Shown: positions 1-5,905, counted from the first letter of the stretch. The stretch: 11,766 nucleotides of DNA from Oscillospiraceae bacterium (GCA_016302225.1 JAEDOB010000042.1:1-11766); one strand, 5' to 3'. Made by a program: numbers and translations. The notes: generated by a model from the letters alone, not told the origin.

Positions 1-1411
1 AGCCGATGAAGGGCTTCATAGCCATAGGATCGTGACGGAGAACGCCTACTGCACCTGTTGCAGCTGCTGTTGTTTCGGAGGAAACAGCAGAACCGATATA
101 TGTGCCGTGAGTCCAGTCGAAGGACTGATATACCAGAGGAGTTGTGGAAGCTCTTCTTCCGCCGAAGATGATAGCGGAAACGGGAACGCCCTTAGGATTG
201 TTGAACTCGGGAGATACGCAGGGGCAGTTTGCAGCGGGAGCTGTAAATCTGGAGTTGGGGTGAGCCAGCTTCTGAGGCTTGCCGTCAGCGCCCATAACGG
301 AGGTGTATTCCTTGCCGTTTACCTTAGCACCCTTCCACTCGGTAGCGTCCTCGGGAGGATTCTTGTCAAGACCTTCCCACCAAACGGTGTTATCGGCATT
401 GTTAAGAGCAACGTTTGTGAAGATAGCGTTCTTTCTTGTGCAGGCAAGAGCGTTGTAGTTGGACTTTGCGTTTGTACCGGGAGCAACGCCGAAGAAGCCG
501 TTCTCGGGGTTGATAGCGTACAGACGTCCGTCCTCGCCGGGCTTCATCCAAGCGATGTCGTCGCCGACTGTGAATACTTCGTAGCCTGCCTTCTTGTATC
601 CCTCGGGAGGAATAAGCATAGCCAGGTTAGTCTTACCGCAGGCAGAGGGGAATGCAGCTGTGATGTAAACAACCTCGCCGTCGGGCTTCTTAACGCCCAG
701 AATGAGCATATGCTCAGCCATCCAGCCTTCGTTCTTACCCTGATAGGAAGCGATTCTCAGAGCGAAGCACTTCTTGCCCAGGAGAACGTTTCCGCCGTAA
801 GCGGAGTTGATGGACCAGATAGTGTTGTCCTGAGGGAACTGAACGATATATCTGTTCTCGGGATCAACATCAGCCTTAGAGTGCAGACCTCTTACGAAAT
901 CGTTGGAGGTATCGCCAAGGTTCTCGAAAGCAGCCTTGCCCATTCTTGTCATGATGTTCATGTTAAGAACAACGTAGATAGAGTCTGTGATCTCAACGCC
1001 CACCTTAGCAAGAGGAGAACCGATAGGACCCATGGAATAGGGGATAACATACATGGTTCTGCCCTTCATAACTCCGTCATAAAGGGGAGTGAGCTTTGCA
1101 TACATCTCAGCGGGATCGCACCAGTTGTTGGTAGGACCTGCTTCTTCCTTGGTAGGTGTGCATATAAAAGTTCTGTCCTCAACACGGGCAACGTCGTTGG
1201 GGAGAGTTCTGTGGTAAAGACAGCCGGGGAGCTTGTCCTGATTGAGCCTGTACATCTTATCTCTGTTACCCTCGGGAAGAGCGCAAACCTCATCGGTCAG
1301 AGCGTCGAGCTGCTCCTTGCTTCCGTCGATCCAAACTACCTTATCGGGCTTGGTGAGGGCAATCATTTCGTCAACCCACTTGTTGACATTGGGATTGTTA
1401 GTAAGTGACAT
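1..1411 (-). CDS. pckG: Phosphoenolpyruvate carboxykinase (GTP), 3' end cut by window edge
   Basis: Interconverts oxaloacetate + GTP and PEP + CO2 + GDP in the cytosol. The start is ATG at 1411, preceded by AAGGAGT about 10 nt upstream; 470 codons are present of the roughly 600 usual for the family, and the frame stays open to the left edge. Reading the minus strand gives MSLTNNPNVNKWVDEM..., the kinase-1 P-loop FPSACGKTNLAM at residues 254-265 (with the reactive Cys258 and Lys260 typical of the GTP class), GGNVLLGKKCFALRI near 206-220, the metal-binding-type His234 (AEHMLILG) and VGDDIAWMK at 282-290. These are hallmarks of the GTP-dependent family and not of the ATP-dependent one. It has its own consensus promoter, so it is probably monocistronic from this side. 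In ruminococci the enzyme may run as PEP carboxylation towards succinate; that is inference. Family assignment is secure. Confidence 0.97.
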   Translation of the reverse strand, partial: MSLTNNPNVNKWVDEMIALTKPDKVVWIDGSKEQLDALTDEVCALPEGNRDKMYRLNQDKLPGCLYHRTLPNDVARVEDRTFICTPTKEEAGPTNNWCDPAEMYAKLTPLYDGVMKGRTMYVIPYSMGPIGSPLAKVGVEITDSIYVVLNMNIMTRMGKAAFENLGDTSNDFVRGLHSKADVDPENRYIVQFPQDNTIWSINSAYGGNVLLGKKCFALRIASYQGKNEGWMAEHMLILGVKKPDGEVVYITAAFPSACGKTNLAMLIPPEGYKKAGYEVFTVGDDIAWMKPGEDGRLYAINPENGFFGVAPGTNAKSNYNALACTRKNAIFTNVALNNADNTVWWEGLDKNPPEDATEWKGAKVNGKEYTSVMGADGKPQKLAHPNSRFTAPAANCPCVSPEFNNPKGVPVSAIIFGGRRASTTPLVYQSFDWTHGTYIGSAVSSETTAAATGAVGVLRHDPMAMKPFIG

Positions 1412-1454
1412 AGCATAAACTCCTTTTCATATCTATTTGATCGTGAAAATGCGA

Positions 1455-1476
1455 GAAAACCGCAGATACGGCTCTC
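1455..1476 (-). other. Small hairpin in the pckG 5' leader
   Basis: In the minus-strand transcript GAGAGCCG and CGGTTTTC can form an 8-bp stem (two G-U pairs) around a 6-nt loop, inside the 77-nt leader. It ends about 35 nt before the Shine-Dalgarno site and does not cover it. It could stabilise the mRNA or mean nothing; no riboswitch family is recognised. Confidence 0.3.
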
Positions 1477-1494
1477 GATTCTCTGTCAATTAAC

Positions 1495-1523
1495 ATTATA
1501 TCTTATAAAAGCAATAATGTCAA
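1495..1523 (-). promoter_or_regulatory. Sigma-A promoter of pckG
   Basis: On the minus strand there is a perfect TTGACA (1523-1518), a 17-bp spacer and a perfect TATAAT (1500-1495). Transcription would start near 1488, leaving a leader of about 77 nt before the pckG ATG at 1411. A full-consensus promoter suggests strong, largely constitutive expression. Confidence 0.88.
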
Positions 1524-1611
1524 GAGCAGTTTTGTGAAGAATTTAACGAAGTTTTGCAGTCGATTTGCTAACAACTTGCATAATTCGGGAAATTTGGACA
1601 AAATTTTCAAG

Positions 1612-1649
1612 AAATCCTGCAAATTTAGGATTTTCGGCTTTAAAATCCT
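1612..1649. repeat. Triple AAATCCT/AGGATTT palindrome upstream of pckG promoter
   Basis: AAATCCT occurs at 1612-1618 and 1643-1649, with its reverse complement AGGATTT at 1627-1633. The central copy can pair with either neighbour: AAATCCT-N8-AGGATTT on the left, GGATTTT-N7-AAAATCC on the right. The two AAATCCTGCA direct repeats lie 31 bp apart, about three helical turns. The site is about 90-125 bp upstream of the pckG -35 box. It may be an operator or a decayed repeat; function is not known. Confidence 0.4.
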
Positions 1650-1711
1650 GCATTTTAAACTTTAGAAAATTTTGTTAAATTTTAGTTAAGTCTGCTTTCA
1701 CGGCTTTTCGT

Positions 1712-1792
1712 GGGACTTCACCTTTGTTTTTCTCCCTCGGCAAAGTGCATTTCGCGCCCCGGCGATAGTGTGTGCCGGCAGCTTTGTGTCCC
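1712..1792. other. GC-rich nested inverted repeats between pckG and rpsR, possible structured RNA or dispersed repeat
   Basis: This block stands out from the AT-rich spacer around it. It contains nested complementary segments: GGGAC (1712-1716) with GTCCC (1788-1792), CAAAG (1741-1745) with CTTTG (1782-1786), and CCGGC (1759-1763) with GCCGG (1774-1778). CAAAG 1741-1745 can instead pair with CTTTG 1722-1726. Short ORFs cross it on the minus strand, but they also run through the hairpins and the rpsR terminator, so they are unlikely to be genes. No known RNA family was recognised. Confidence 0.35.
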
Positions 1793-1817
1793 GCGCTGTT
1801 AGGGAAATACTGATTAA

Positions 1818-1852
1818 TGGGTGTTCCCCCGCCGAAGGCGGGGGAACACCCA
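1818..1852. repeat. Perfect 16-bp hairpin without T-run
   Basis: TGGGTGTTCCCCCGCC and its exact reverse complement are separated by only three bases (GAA). The stem is very GC-rich, but neither side has the T-tract of an intrinsic terminator. It lies just beyond the rpsR terminator and next to the GC-rich block at 1712-1792, so both may be parts of one dispersed element or RNA. Confidence 0.6.
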
Positions 1853-1872
1853 CATAGATACATCGAAACAAT

Positions 1873-1911
1873 AAAAAACCGACCCGCACGAACATCATTC
1901 GCACAGGTCGG
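1873..1911 (-). terminator. Intrinsic terminator of the rpsF-ssb-rpsR operon
   Basis: On the minus strand CCGACCTGTGCGAA and TTCGTGCGGGTCGG form a 14-bp stem (three G-U pairs) with a 5-nt loop, followed directly by six T. It begins 18 bp after the rpsR stop codon. On the plus strand the hairpin is followed by A, so it is directional. Confidence 0.9.
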
Positions 1912-1929
1912 CAAAAAAATCGATCAAAA

Positions 1930-2175
1930 TCAGTCGTTTACATAAGGGAGCAGAGCGATGTGTCTTGCTCTCTTAATAGCAACTGTCAGCTCTCTCTGAT
2001 GGAAAGCGCAGGTGCCTGTAACACGTCTGGGAAGGATCTTAGCTCTGTCAGTCATGCACTTCTTGAGTCTGTTGATATCCTTATAATCAATTCTGTCGAT
2101 TCTGTCATCGCAGAACAGGCAGACTTTTCTACGGGTTCTCTTAGCGCCGTTTCTGGGAGTTCTTTTTTCCTCCAT
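1930..2175 (-). CDS. rpsR: 30S ribosomal protein S18 (bS18), four-cysteine form
   Basis: Small-subunit protein that binds next to S6 on the platform of the 30S subunit. The 81 residues match the family length and carry its core DRIDYKDINRLKK...PRRVTGTCAFHQRELTVAIKRARHIALLPYV. The start at 2175 follows AAGGAGG with good spacing. Cysteines at 19, 22, 40 and 56 (CLFC, KKC, TGTC) form the set expected for the zinc-ribbon (C+) version of S18, whereas zinc-free versions lack these residues. It is the last gene of the operon, 41 bp after ssb, and is followed by a strong terminator. S18 together with S6 is a known autoregulator of this operon in bacteria. Confidence 0.98.
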   Translation of the reverse strand: MEEKRTPRNGAKRTRRKVCLFCDDRIDRIDYKDINRLKKCMTDRAKILPRRVTGTCAFHQRELTVAIKRARHIALLPYVND

Positions 2176-2216
2176 TGTATTTTCCTCCTTACAAAATAAT
2201 AGTTGTTCCGGTCATA

Positions 2217-2726
2217 TCAGAAAGGAAGCTCGCCGTCGCTTACGACCTCTTCAAAATCTCCGAGATCGCCGAATGACATAGAAGCGGGAGCAGCCGATTC
2301 AGCCTGTGCTCTTGCAGGAGCAGCGGACTGCTGAGGCTGTCTGAAAACCTCGGGCGGCGGGGGCGGAGCATAATCGTTGTAACCGCTGTTATTCTGTGCG
2401 GGCTTGTCGCCTGCAAAGTTGATGTTATCCGCATAAACCTCGGTAACATAATGCTTTACATCGGAGTGACGTGTATCTTGATAAGTTCTTGTTCTGAGGC
2501 TGCCCTCGACAATTATCATACGTCCCTTGGCAAAATACTTGCTGACAAACTCAGCTGTATGACGCCATGCGACAACATTGATGAAATCTGCCTGCTTTTC
2601 TTGTCCCTGGGGTGTATAATCCCTGTCACAAGCAACAGTAAAAGAGCACACGCTTACACCGCTCTGAGTCTGCTTCAGCTCGGGGTCTGCGGTAAGTCTG
2701 CCCTGTAAAATCACCTTATTCAGCAT
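2217..2726 (-). CDS. ssb: Single-stranded DNA-binding protein
   Basis: Coats ssDNA during replication, repair and recombination and recruits partner enzymes through its C-terminal tip. The 169 residues show an N-terminal OB fold (about 1-105: MLNKVILQGRLTADPELK, FINVVAWRHTAEFVSKYFAKG, ending YADNINFAG). A flexible linker rich in Pro, Gln, Ala and Ser follows, then the acidic tip SDGELPF (164-169 DGELPF), a variant of the usual DDDLPF. The ATG at 2726 follows AAAGGAGT. The gene sits between rpsF and rpsR, the classical Firmicutes arrangement, with 36 bp from rpsF and 41 bp to rpsR, so it is co-transcribed from the rpsF promoter. Identity is certain. Confidence 0.98.
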   Translation of the reverse strand: MLNKVILQGRLTADPELKQTQSGVSVCSFTVACDRDYTPQGQEKQADFINVVAWRHTAEFVSKYFAKGRMIIVEGSLRTRTYQDTRHSDVKHYVTEVYADNINFAGDKPAQNNSGYNDYAPPPPPEVFRQPQQSAAPARAQAESAAPASMSFGDLGDFEEVVSDGELPF

Positions 2727-2762
2727 AATCGATTACTCCTTTCCGAAAAATCACATTGTTGA

Positions 2763-3053
2763 TTACTTAACTGTGATCAGAGAACGCAGAACGCCGTCAG
2801 TGATCTTGAACACACGGTCAAGCTCTGCGGGGAAACCGGGTTCGCAGGTGTAAGTGTAGAGAACATAGTAGCCCTCTGCCTCGTCGTTGATGGGGTATGC
2901 AAGCTTTCTCTTGCCCCACTCGTCAACAGATTCAACTGTGCCTGCAGCTGCGATCATGCCCTTGAACTTCTCGACGAGAGCCTTAACAGTGTCCTCACCG
3001 TTAGTCATGCTGAAAACAACCATTGTTTCATAAGTTGCGTTTACCTTAGCCAT
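2763..3053 (-). CDS. rpsF: 30S ribosomal protein S6 (bS6)
   Basis: Binds 16S rRNA as a heterodimer with S18. The 96-residue protein has the S6 ferredoxin-like fold signature: YETMVVFSM at the start, WGKRKLAYPINDEAEGYYVLYTYTCEPGFPAELDRVFKITDGVLRSLITVK at the end. The ATG at 3053 is preceded by GAGGAGGT. It is the first gene of rpsF-ssb-rpsR, with a consensus promoter and a leader hairpin upstream that may mediate S6:S18 feedback. Confidence 0.98.
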   Translation of the reverse strand: MAKVNATYETMVVFSMTNGEDTVKALVEKFKGMIAAAGTVESVDEWGKRKLAYPINDEAEGYYVLYTYTCEPGFPAELDRVFKITDGVLRSLITVK

Positions 3054-3078
3054 TTAAAATGCACCTCCTCTTGGATTA

Positions 3079-3103
3079 CGCCCACACTCTTACGGTATGA
3101 GCG
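3079..3103 (-). promoter_or_regulatory. Leader hairpin of rpsF, candidate S6:S18-binding element
   Basis: In the minus-strand transcript CGCTCATAC and GTGTGGGCG pair over 9 bp (two G-U pairs) around the 7-nt loop CGTAAGA. This places a CCG at the stem-loop boundary. It starts about 8 nt after the predicted transcription start and ends 9 nt before the Shine-Dalgarno site. Bacterial rpsF leaders are known to carry an S6:S18-binding structure with a conserved CCG. Location and CCG fit, but the full motif was not aligned. Confidence 0.55.
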
Positions 3104-3117
3104 AGGATAACATTAGA

Positions 3118-3146
3118 ATTATATCACTTTTTGTTGGGCTTGTCAA
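3118..3146 (-). promoter_or_regulatory. Sigma-A promoter of rpsF-ssb-rpsR
   Basis: Perfect TTGACA (3146-3141), 17-bp spacer, perfect TATAAT (3123-3118) on the minus strand. Transcription would start near 3111, giving a leader of about 58 nt before rpsF. Confidence 0.9.
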
Positions 3147-3205
3147 GTGTTTTTTCAAATATTTTGCGGATTTCCATGAGCAAACAGCCCATTAACAGAG
3201 TATGA

Positions 3206-3290
3206 AATAATTATTGTAGGGGACGCATACCGTCCCGCCATACGCAGCAGTGGGTAAAACGGGACGGGAAACCCGTCCCCTACAATTATT
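3206..3290. repeat. Pair of inverted REP-like palindromes between rpsF promoter and pyrG
   Basis: Two copies of a short palindromic unit face each other. The right copy (3260-3284) is CGGGACGGG-AA-ACCCGTCCCC-TACA. The left copy (3214-3237) is its inverted, partly degenerate form, TTGTAGGGGACG-CATA-CCGTCCCG. Flanks AATAATT (3206-3212) and AATTATT (3284-3290) are also complementary, so the pair makes a larger composite inverted repeat. A third copy is at 9713-9737. This is the pattern of a dispersed extragenic palindrome. Confidence 0.75.
3256..3279 (-). terminator. Probable intrinsic terminator of pyrG, formed by the REP-like palindrome
   Basis: On the minus strand GGGACGGG-TTT-CCCGTCCC is followed by GTTTT. 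The stem starts 7 nt after the pyrG stop codon. The T-run is short, so termination may be partial. Confidence 0.6.
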
Positions 3291-4890
3291 TTTCAGCATT
3301 CTCAACAGAAGCCCTGATAAAGTCCGCAAAAAGCTTCTGCGGCTTGTTGGGTCTGGACTTGAACTCGGGGTGGAACTGTACGCCCACGAACCAAGGGTGA
3401 TCCTTCACCTCAACTATCTCCACCAGACGTTCATCGGGGGACATTCCCGCAATGGACAGCCCCGCTTCGGTCAGCTGCTTTCTGAACGCATTGTTGTACT
3501 CCCAGCGGTGACGGTGACGCTCATAGATAAGACCCTCGCCGTAAATTTTCCTGGACAGCGAACCCTCGGTCAGCTTGCAGGGATAAAGTCCCAGACGCAT
3601 GGTTCCGCCCTTTTCGGTAACGGACTTCTGATCCTCCATAATGTCGATAACGGGATATTCGGTCGCACCGAACTCGGTAGAGTTTGCGCCCGTCATTCCG
3701 CAGACATTTCTTGCAAATTCCGCAACAGCCATCTGCATTCCAAGGCAGATACCGAACAGCGGAACCTTGTTCTCTCTTGCATATCTGATAGCTTCGATCA
3801 TGCCCTCGATACCTCTGTCGCCAAAGCCGCCGGGAACGATGATACCATCGCACATATTCAGCATTTCATCGGCAGTTTCGGGGGTGATCTCCTCGGAATT
3901 TATCCACTTGATGTCCACAACAGTGTCATTTACGATACCGCCGTGACGGAGTGCCTCGGCAACCGACAGATAAGCATCGGGCAGAGCCACATATTTTCCC
4001 ACAAGACCGATAGTTACACGCTTTGTGGCATTCTTCTGACGGTTTACCATATCTACCCATTCGGTGAGATCGGGCTTCTTGTTTTCCAGTCCCAGATGGT
4101 GGCAAACGCTGTCTGCAAGGCCTTCATTTTCCAGCCAAAGAGGAACCTCATACAGCGAAGGCGCAGTCAGGTTCTGAATAACGTCCTCGGGACGGATATT
4201 GCAGAAAAGTGCAATCTTTTTGCGCATATCCTCGGGAATTTCACGCTCGCTGCGGCATACTATAACATTGGGCTGAATGCCGAGAGAAAGCAGTTCCTTT
4301 GCGGAATGCTGTGTAGGCTTGGATTTCAGCTCCTCGGAGCCTGCGATATAAGGCACAAGAGTAACGTGGATATACATAGCGTTCTCCCTGCCGACTTCGG
4401 TAACTACCTGCCTGATGGCTTCAAGGAAGGGCGTAGACTCGATGTCGCCCACAGTTCCGCCTATTTCGGTGATAACAATGTCCGTCTGAGTTTCCTTGCC
4501 CACCTTGTAAACTCTTTCCTTTATCTCGTTGGTGATATGGGGAATGACCTGAACGGTGCCGCCCAGATAATCGCCACGTCTTTCCTTATTAAGTACCGTC
4601 CAGTAGATCTTACCTGTGGTGACGTTGGAATTTACGGACAGATTTTCGTCGATAAAACGCTCGTAGTGACCGAGGTCAAGGTCGGTTTCCGCACCGTCAT
4701 CGGTAACGAACACCTCACCGTGCTGATAGGGTGACATAGTGCCCGGGTCAACATTGATATAGGGGTCAAACTTCTGAATGGTAACTCTGTAACCCCTTGC
4801 TTTCAGCAGTCTGCCGAGGGAAGCGGCTGTAATACCCTTTCCGAGTCCCGAAACAACGCCGCCCGTTACAAAAATATACTTTACCGGCAT
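3286..4890 (-). CDS. pyrG: CTP synthase (glutamine-hydrolysing)
   Basis: Makes CTP from UTP, ATP and glutamine. At 534 residues it has the normal family length. The N-terminal synthetase domain (1 to about 270) begins MPVKYIFVTGGVVSGLGKG with the P-loop at 10-19 and has KFDPYINVDPGTMSPYQHGEV at 40-60. The C-terminal class I glutamine amidotransferase domain shows the nucleophile Cys382 in GICLGMQ, and His507 and Glu509 in QFHPEF, a complete triad. The start at 4890 follows AAGGAGG. It has its own promoter with a leader of only about 36 nt, too short for the pyrG attenuator known from Bacillus and Lactococcus, so CTP control by that route is not evident here. Probably monocistronic. Confidence 0.98.
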   Translation of the reverse strand: MPVKYIFVTGGVVSGLGKGITAASLGRLLKARGYRVTIQKFDPYINVDPGTMSPYQHGEVFVTDDGAETDLDLGHYERFIDENLSVNSNVTTGKIYWTVLNKERRGDYLGGTVQVIPHITNEIKERVYKVGKETQTDIVITEIGGTVGDIESTPFLEAIRQVVTEVGRENAMYIHVTLVPYIAGSEELKSKPTQHSAKELLSLGIQPNVIVCRSEREIPEDMRKKIALFCNIRPEDVIQNLTAPSLYEVPLWLENEGLADSVCHHLGLENKKPDLTEWVDMVNRQKNATKRVTIGLVGKYVALPDAYLSVAEALRHGGIVNDTVVDIKWINSEEITPETADEMLNMCDGIIVPGGFGDRGIEGMIEAIRYARENKVPLFGICLGMQMAVAEFARNVCGMTGANSTEFGATEYPVIDIMEDQKSVTEKGGTMRLGLYPCKLTEGSLSRKIYGEGLIYERHRHRWEYNNAFRKQLTEAGLSIAGMSPDERLVEIVEVKDHPWFVGVQFHPEFKSRPNKPQKLFADFIRASVENAEK

Positions 4891-4932
4891 TTTATTTTCC
4901 TCCTTGATTGTGATAAAAACAGCATTTAAACC

Positions 4933-4961
4933 ATTATATCACACTTTTCATGTTTATGCAA
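4933..4961 (-). promoter_or_regulatory. Sigma-A promoter of pyrG
   Basis: On the minus strand TTGCAT (4961-4956), 17-bp spacer, perfect TATAAT (4938-4933). The predicted start near 4926 gives a short leader of about 36 nt without room for an attenuator. Confidence 0.8.
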
Positions 4962-4977
4962 GGATTTTTTTATTAAC

Positions 4978-5152
4978 AAATGGGTAATGGGTCAGACTAT
5001 ATCGAAGGTTTTATACCGTATCGGATTTTTCAAAGAACTTCGGAAAATATTTCGGAGCAATAATACCGATTTTTTGCGCCAACTATATAATATCACACCA
5101 ATTTTTAAAAATCAACCGTCCAACCGTTCAATGTCCGTTATTTTACCCATTT
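4978..5152. other. AT-rich spacer segment bounded by 10-bp inverted repeats
   Basis: AAATGGGTAA (4978-4987) and its exact reverse complement TTACCCATTT (5143-5152) bound 175 bp without coding potential. Inside, related pieces recur: ATACCG at 5011 and 5064, and TTCGGA twice near 5039 and 5051. It could be a remnant of a small non-autonomous element, but no clear target-site duplication flanks it and a 10-bp match may be chance. Confidence 0.25.
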
Positions 5153-5205
5153 AAACGTGATTTTTTATACACCCGCAGCTTTTCCCGCCTCCTAACGTCG
5201 GCGGT

Positions 5206-5245
5206 GTGAAAAATATTAAGGCGTGAACGCCTTAATATTTTTCAC
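5206..5245. terminator. Perfect 19-bp palindrome with bidirectional-terminator shape
   Basis: GTGAAAAATATTAAGGCGT and its exact reverse complement are separated by 2 bp. A GC core (AAGGCGT/ACGCCTT) is flanked by an A-tract on one side and a T-tract on the other, so either strand would give a hairpin followed by T-rich RNA. An outer stem GCGGT (5201-5205)/ACCGC (5251-5255) extends it. It lies between divergent promoters, where no annotated gene ends. Confidence 0.6.
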
Positions 5246-5246
5246 G

Positions 5247-5331
5247 AAGCACCGCACACCGTGTTGGTTTTCACAGCTTTTGTTGTTGTCGTTGGTTTGA
5301 TGCTTTACTGTTTTGTTTGTGTGCGGTGCTT
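5247..5331. repeat. 13-bp perfect inverted repeat with 59-nt loop
   Basis: AAGCACCGCACAC (5247-5259) is exactly complementary to GTGTGCGGTGCTT (5319-5331). The enclosed 59 bases are T- and G-rich on the plus strand and show no ORF or motif that I recognise. The block abuts the palindrome at 5206-5245. Confidence 0.6.
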
Positions 5332-5342
5332 TTGGGGGATTT

Positions 5343-5406
5343 CGCTCTCTGCGGAGAGCGACAAGGGGCGCTGCCCCCTTGACCCCTGCCACCTTTGAAA
5401 AGGTGG
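5343..5406. repeat. Cluster of three small hairpins upstream of zapA promoter
   Basis: Three stems follow one another: CGCTCTC/GAGAGCG (5343-5360), CAAGGGG/CCCCTTG (5362-5381) and CCACCTTT/AAAGGTGG (5389-5406). Together with the two preceding elements they form a 200-bp chain of palindromes. From memory such strings recur in genomes of this bacterial group and produce spurious short ORFs; that was not checked. A 75-codon minus-strand ORF here (5216-5443) is therefore not called as a gene. Confidence 0.55.
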
Positions 5407-5430
5407 ACGAAACTTTTAAAATATATTTTC

Positions 5431-5459
5431 TTGACTTGAACACTAGAATGCGCTATAAT
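5431..5459 (+). promoter_or_regulatory. Sigma-A promoter of the zapA operon
   Basis: TTGACT (5431-5436), 17-bp spacer, perfect TATAAT (5454-5459). Transcription would start near 5466, about 40 nt before the zapA ATG. Confidence 0.87.
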
Positions 5460-5506
5460 AAAGGTAACTGCAAATTCCGATATTTTTCGATGATAGGAGC
5501 GTTAAA

Positions 5507-5905
5507 ATGAATAGGATAAAGGTAACCATCTGCGGCAAGGAATATTCCCTGAAAACCGCCGAAAATGCAAGCTATGTGTTGAATCTGGCAGCAGAGCTGG
5601 AAAAGAAAATAAACGATATGGTCAACTCGGGCAACGGCGTTTCCGTACAGACCGCAGCCATACTCATCGCCCTGTCCGCTATGGACGACGCTAACAAGGC
5701 AAACCAAAGCGTTGACAATATCCGCACACAGATAAAGCAGTACGTTGACGAAGCCGCCAAGGCAATGCTGGAGCGTGACGAAGCCATCAAGGACAAGGAA
5801 TCCCTTAAATCCAAGCTTTCCGGTCTGGAAAACGACCTGAAAATTCAGAAAATTGCCGGTGACGTTTCCCGAAAAGCCGATGAATATCTTAACAAGAAAA
5901 GCTGA
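5507..5905 (+). CDS. zapA: Cell division protein ZapA
   Basis: ZapA bundles FtsZ filaments and supports Z-ring assembly at midcell. The 132 residues begin MNRIKVTICGKEYSLKTAENASYVLNLAAELEKKIND, the compact N-terminal domain typical of the family. A long amphipathic helix follows (about 75-125, charged coiled-coil pattern with KDKESLKSKLSGLENDLK). It is somewhat longer at the C-terminus than short Bacillus-type ZapA. The ATG at 5507 follows AGGAG with 8-nt spacing. The stop codon overlaps the next start by one base (TGATG), so translation of the U32 gene is probably coupled. First gene of an operon. Confidence 0.93.
   Translation: MNRIKVTICGKEYSLKTAENASYVLNLAAELEKKINDMVNSGNGVSVQTAAILIALSAMDDANKANQSVDNIRTQIKQYVDEAAKAMLERDEAIKDKESLKSKLSGLENDLKIQKIAGDVSRKADEYLNKKS

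Noticed and set aside
32..1408. 458-codon plus-strand ORF, cysteine/serine/valine-rich
   Set aside because: It lies entirely antisense to pckG, whose product shows clear catalytic motifs. The ORF follows from the codon bias of the real gene and has no RBS or family resemblance.
1412..1490. Riboswitch in the pckG leader
   Set aside because: Only one weak hairpin, no terminator/antiterminator pair and no known aptamer consensus.
1675..1914. 79-codon minus-strand ORF (and an overlapping 68-codon one)
   Set aside because: It runs through the rpsR terminator, the 16-bp hairpin and the GC-rich structured block, and lacks a good RBS; better explained as translation of a structured or repeated non-coding segment.
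3250..4734. 494-codon plus-strand ORF
   Set aside because: Antisense to pyrG, which is complete and has all active-site motifs; no plausible translation signals or recognisable domain.
4891..4926. PyrG-type CTP attenuator
   Set aside because: The predicted leader is about 36 nt, with no hairpin and no initially transcribed G-run followed by a terminator.
5216..5443. 75-codon minus-strand ORF in the pyrG-zapA spacer
   Set aside because: It crosses five hairpins and the zapA promoter, has biased composition and no convincing RBS; probably a repeat-derived spurious ORF.
4891..5506. Possible replication origin at the strand switch
   Set aside because: Genes diverge here and the region is AT-rich with palindromes, but only one poor DnaA-box-like site (TTATACACC near 5166) was seen and no dnaA/dnaN neighbours are present.
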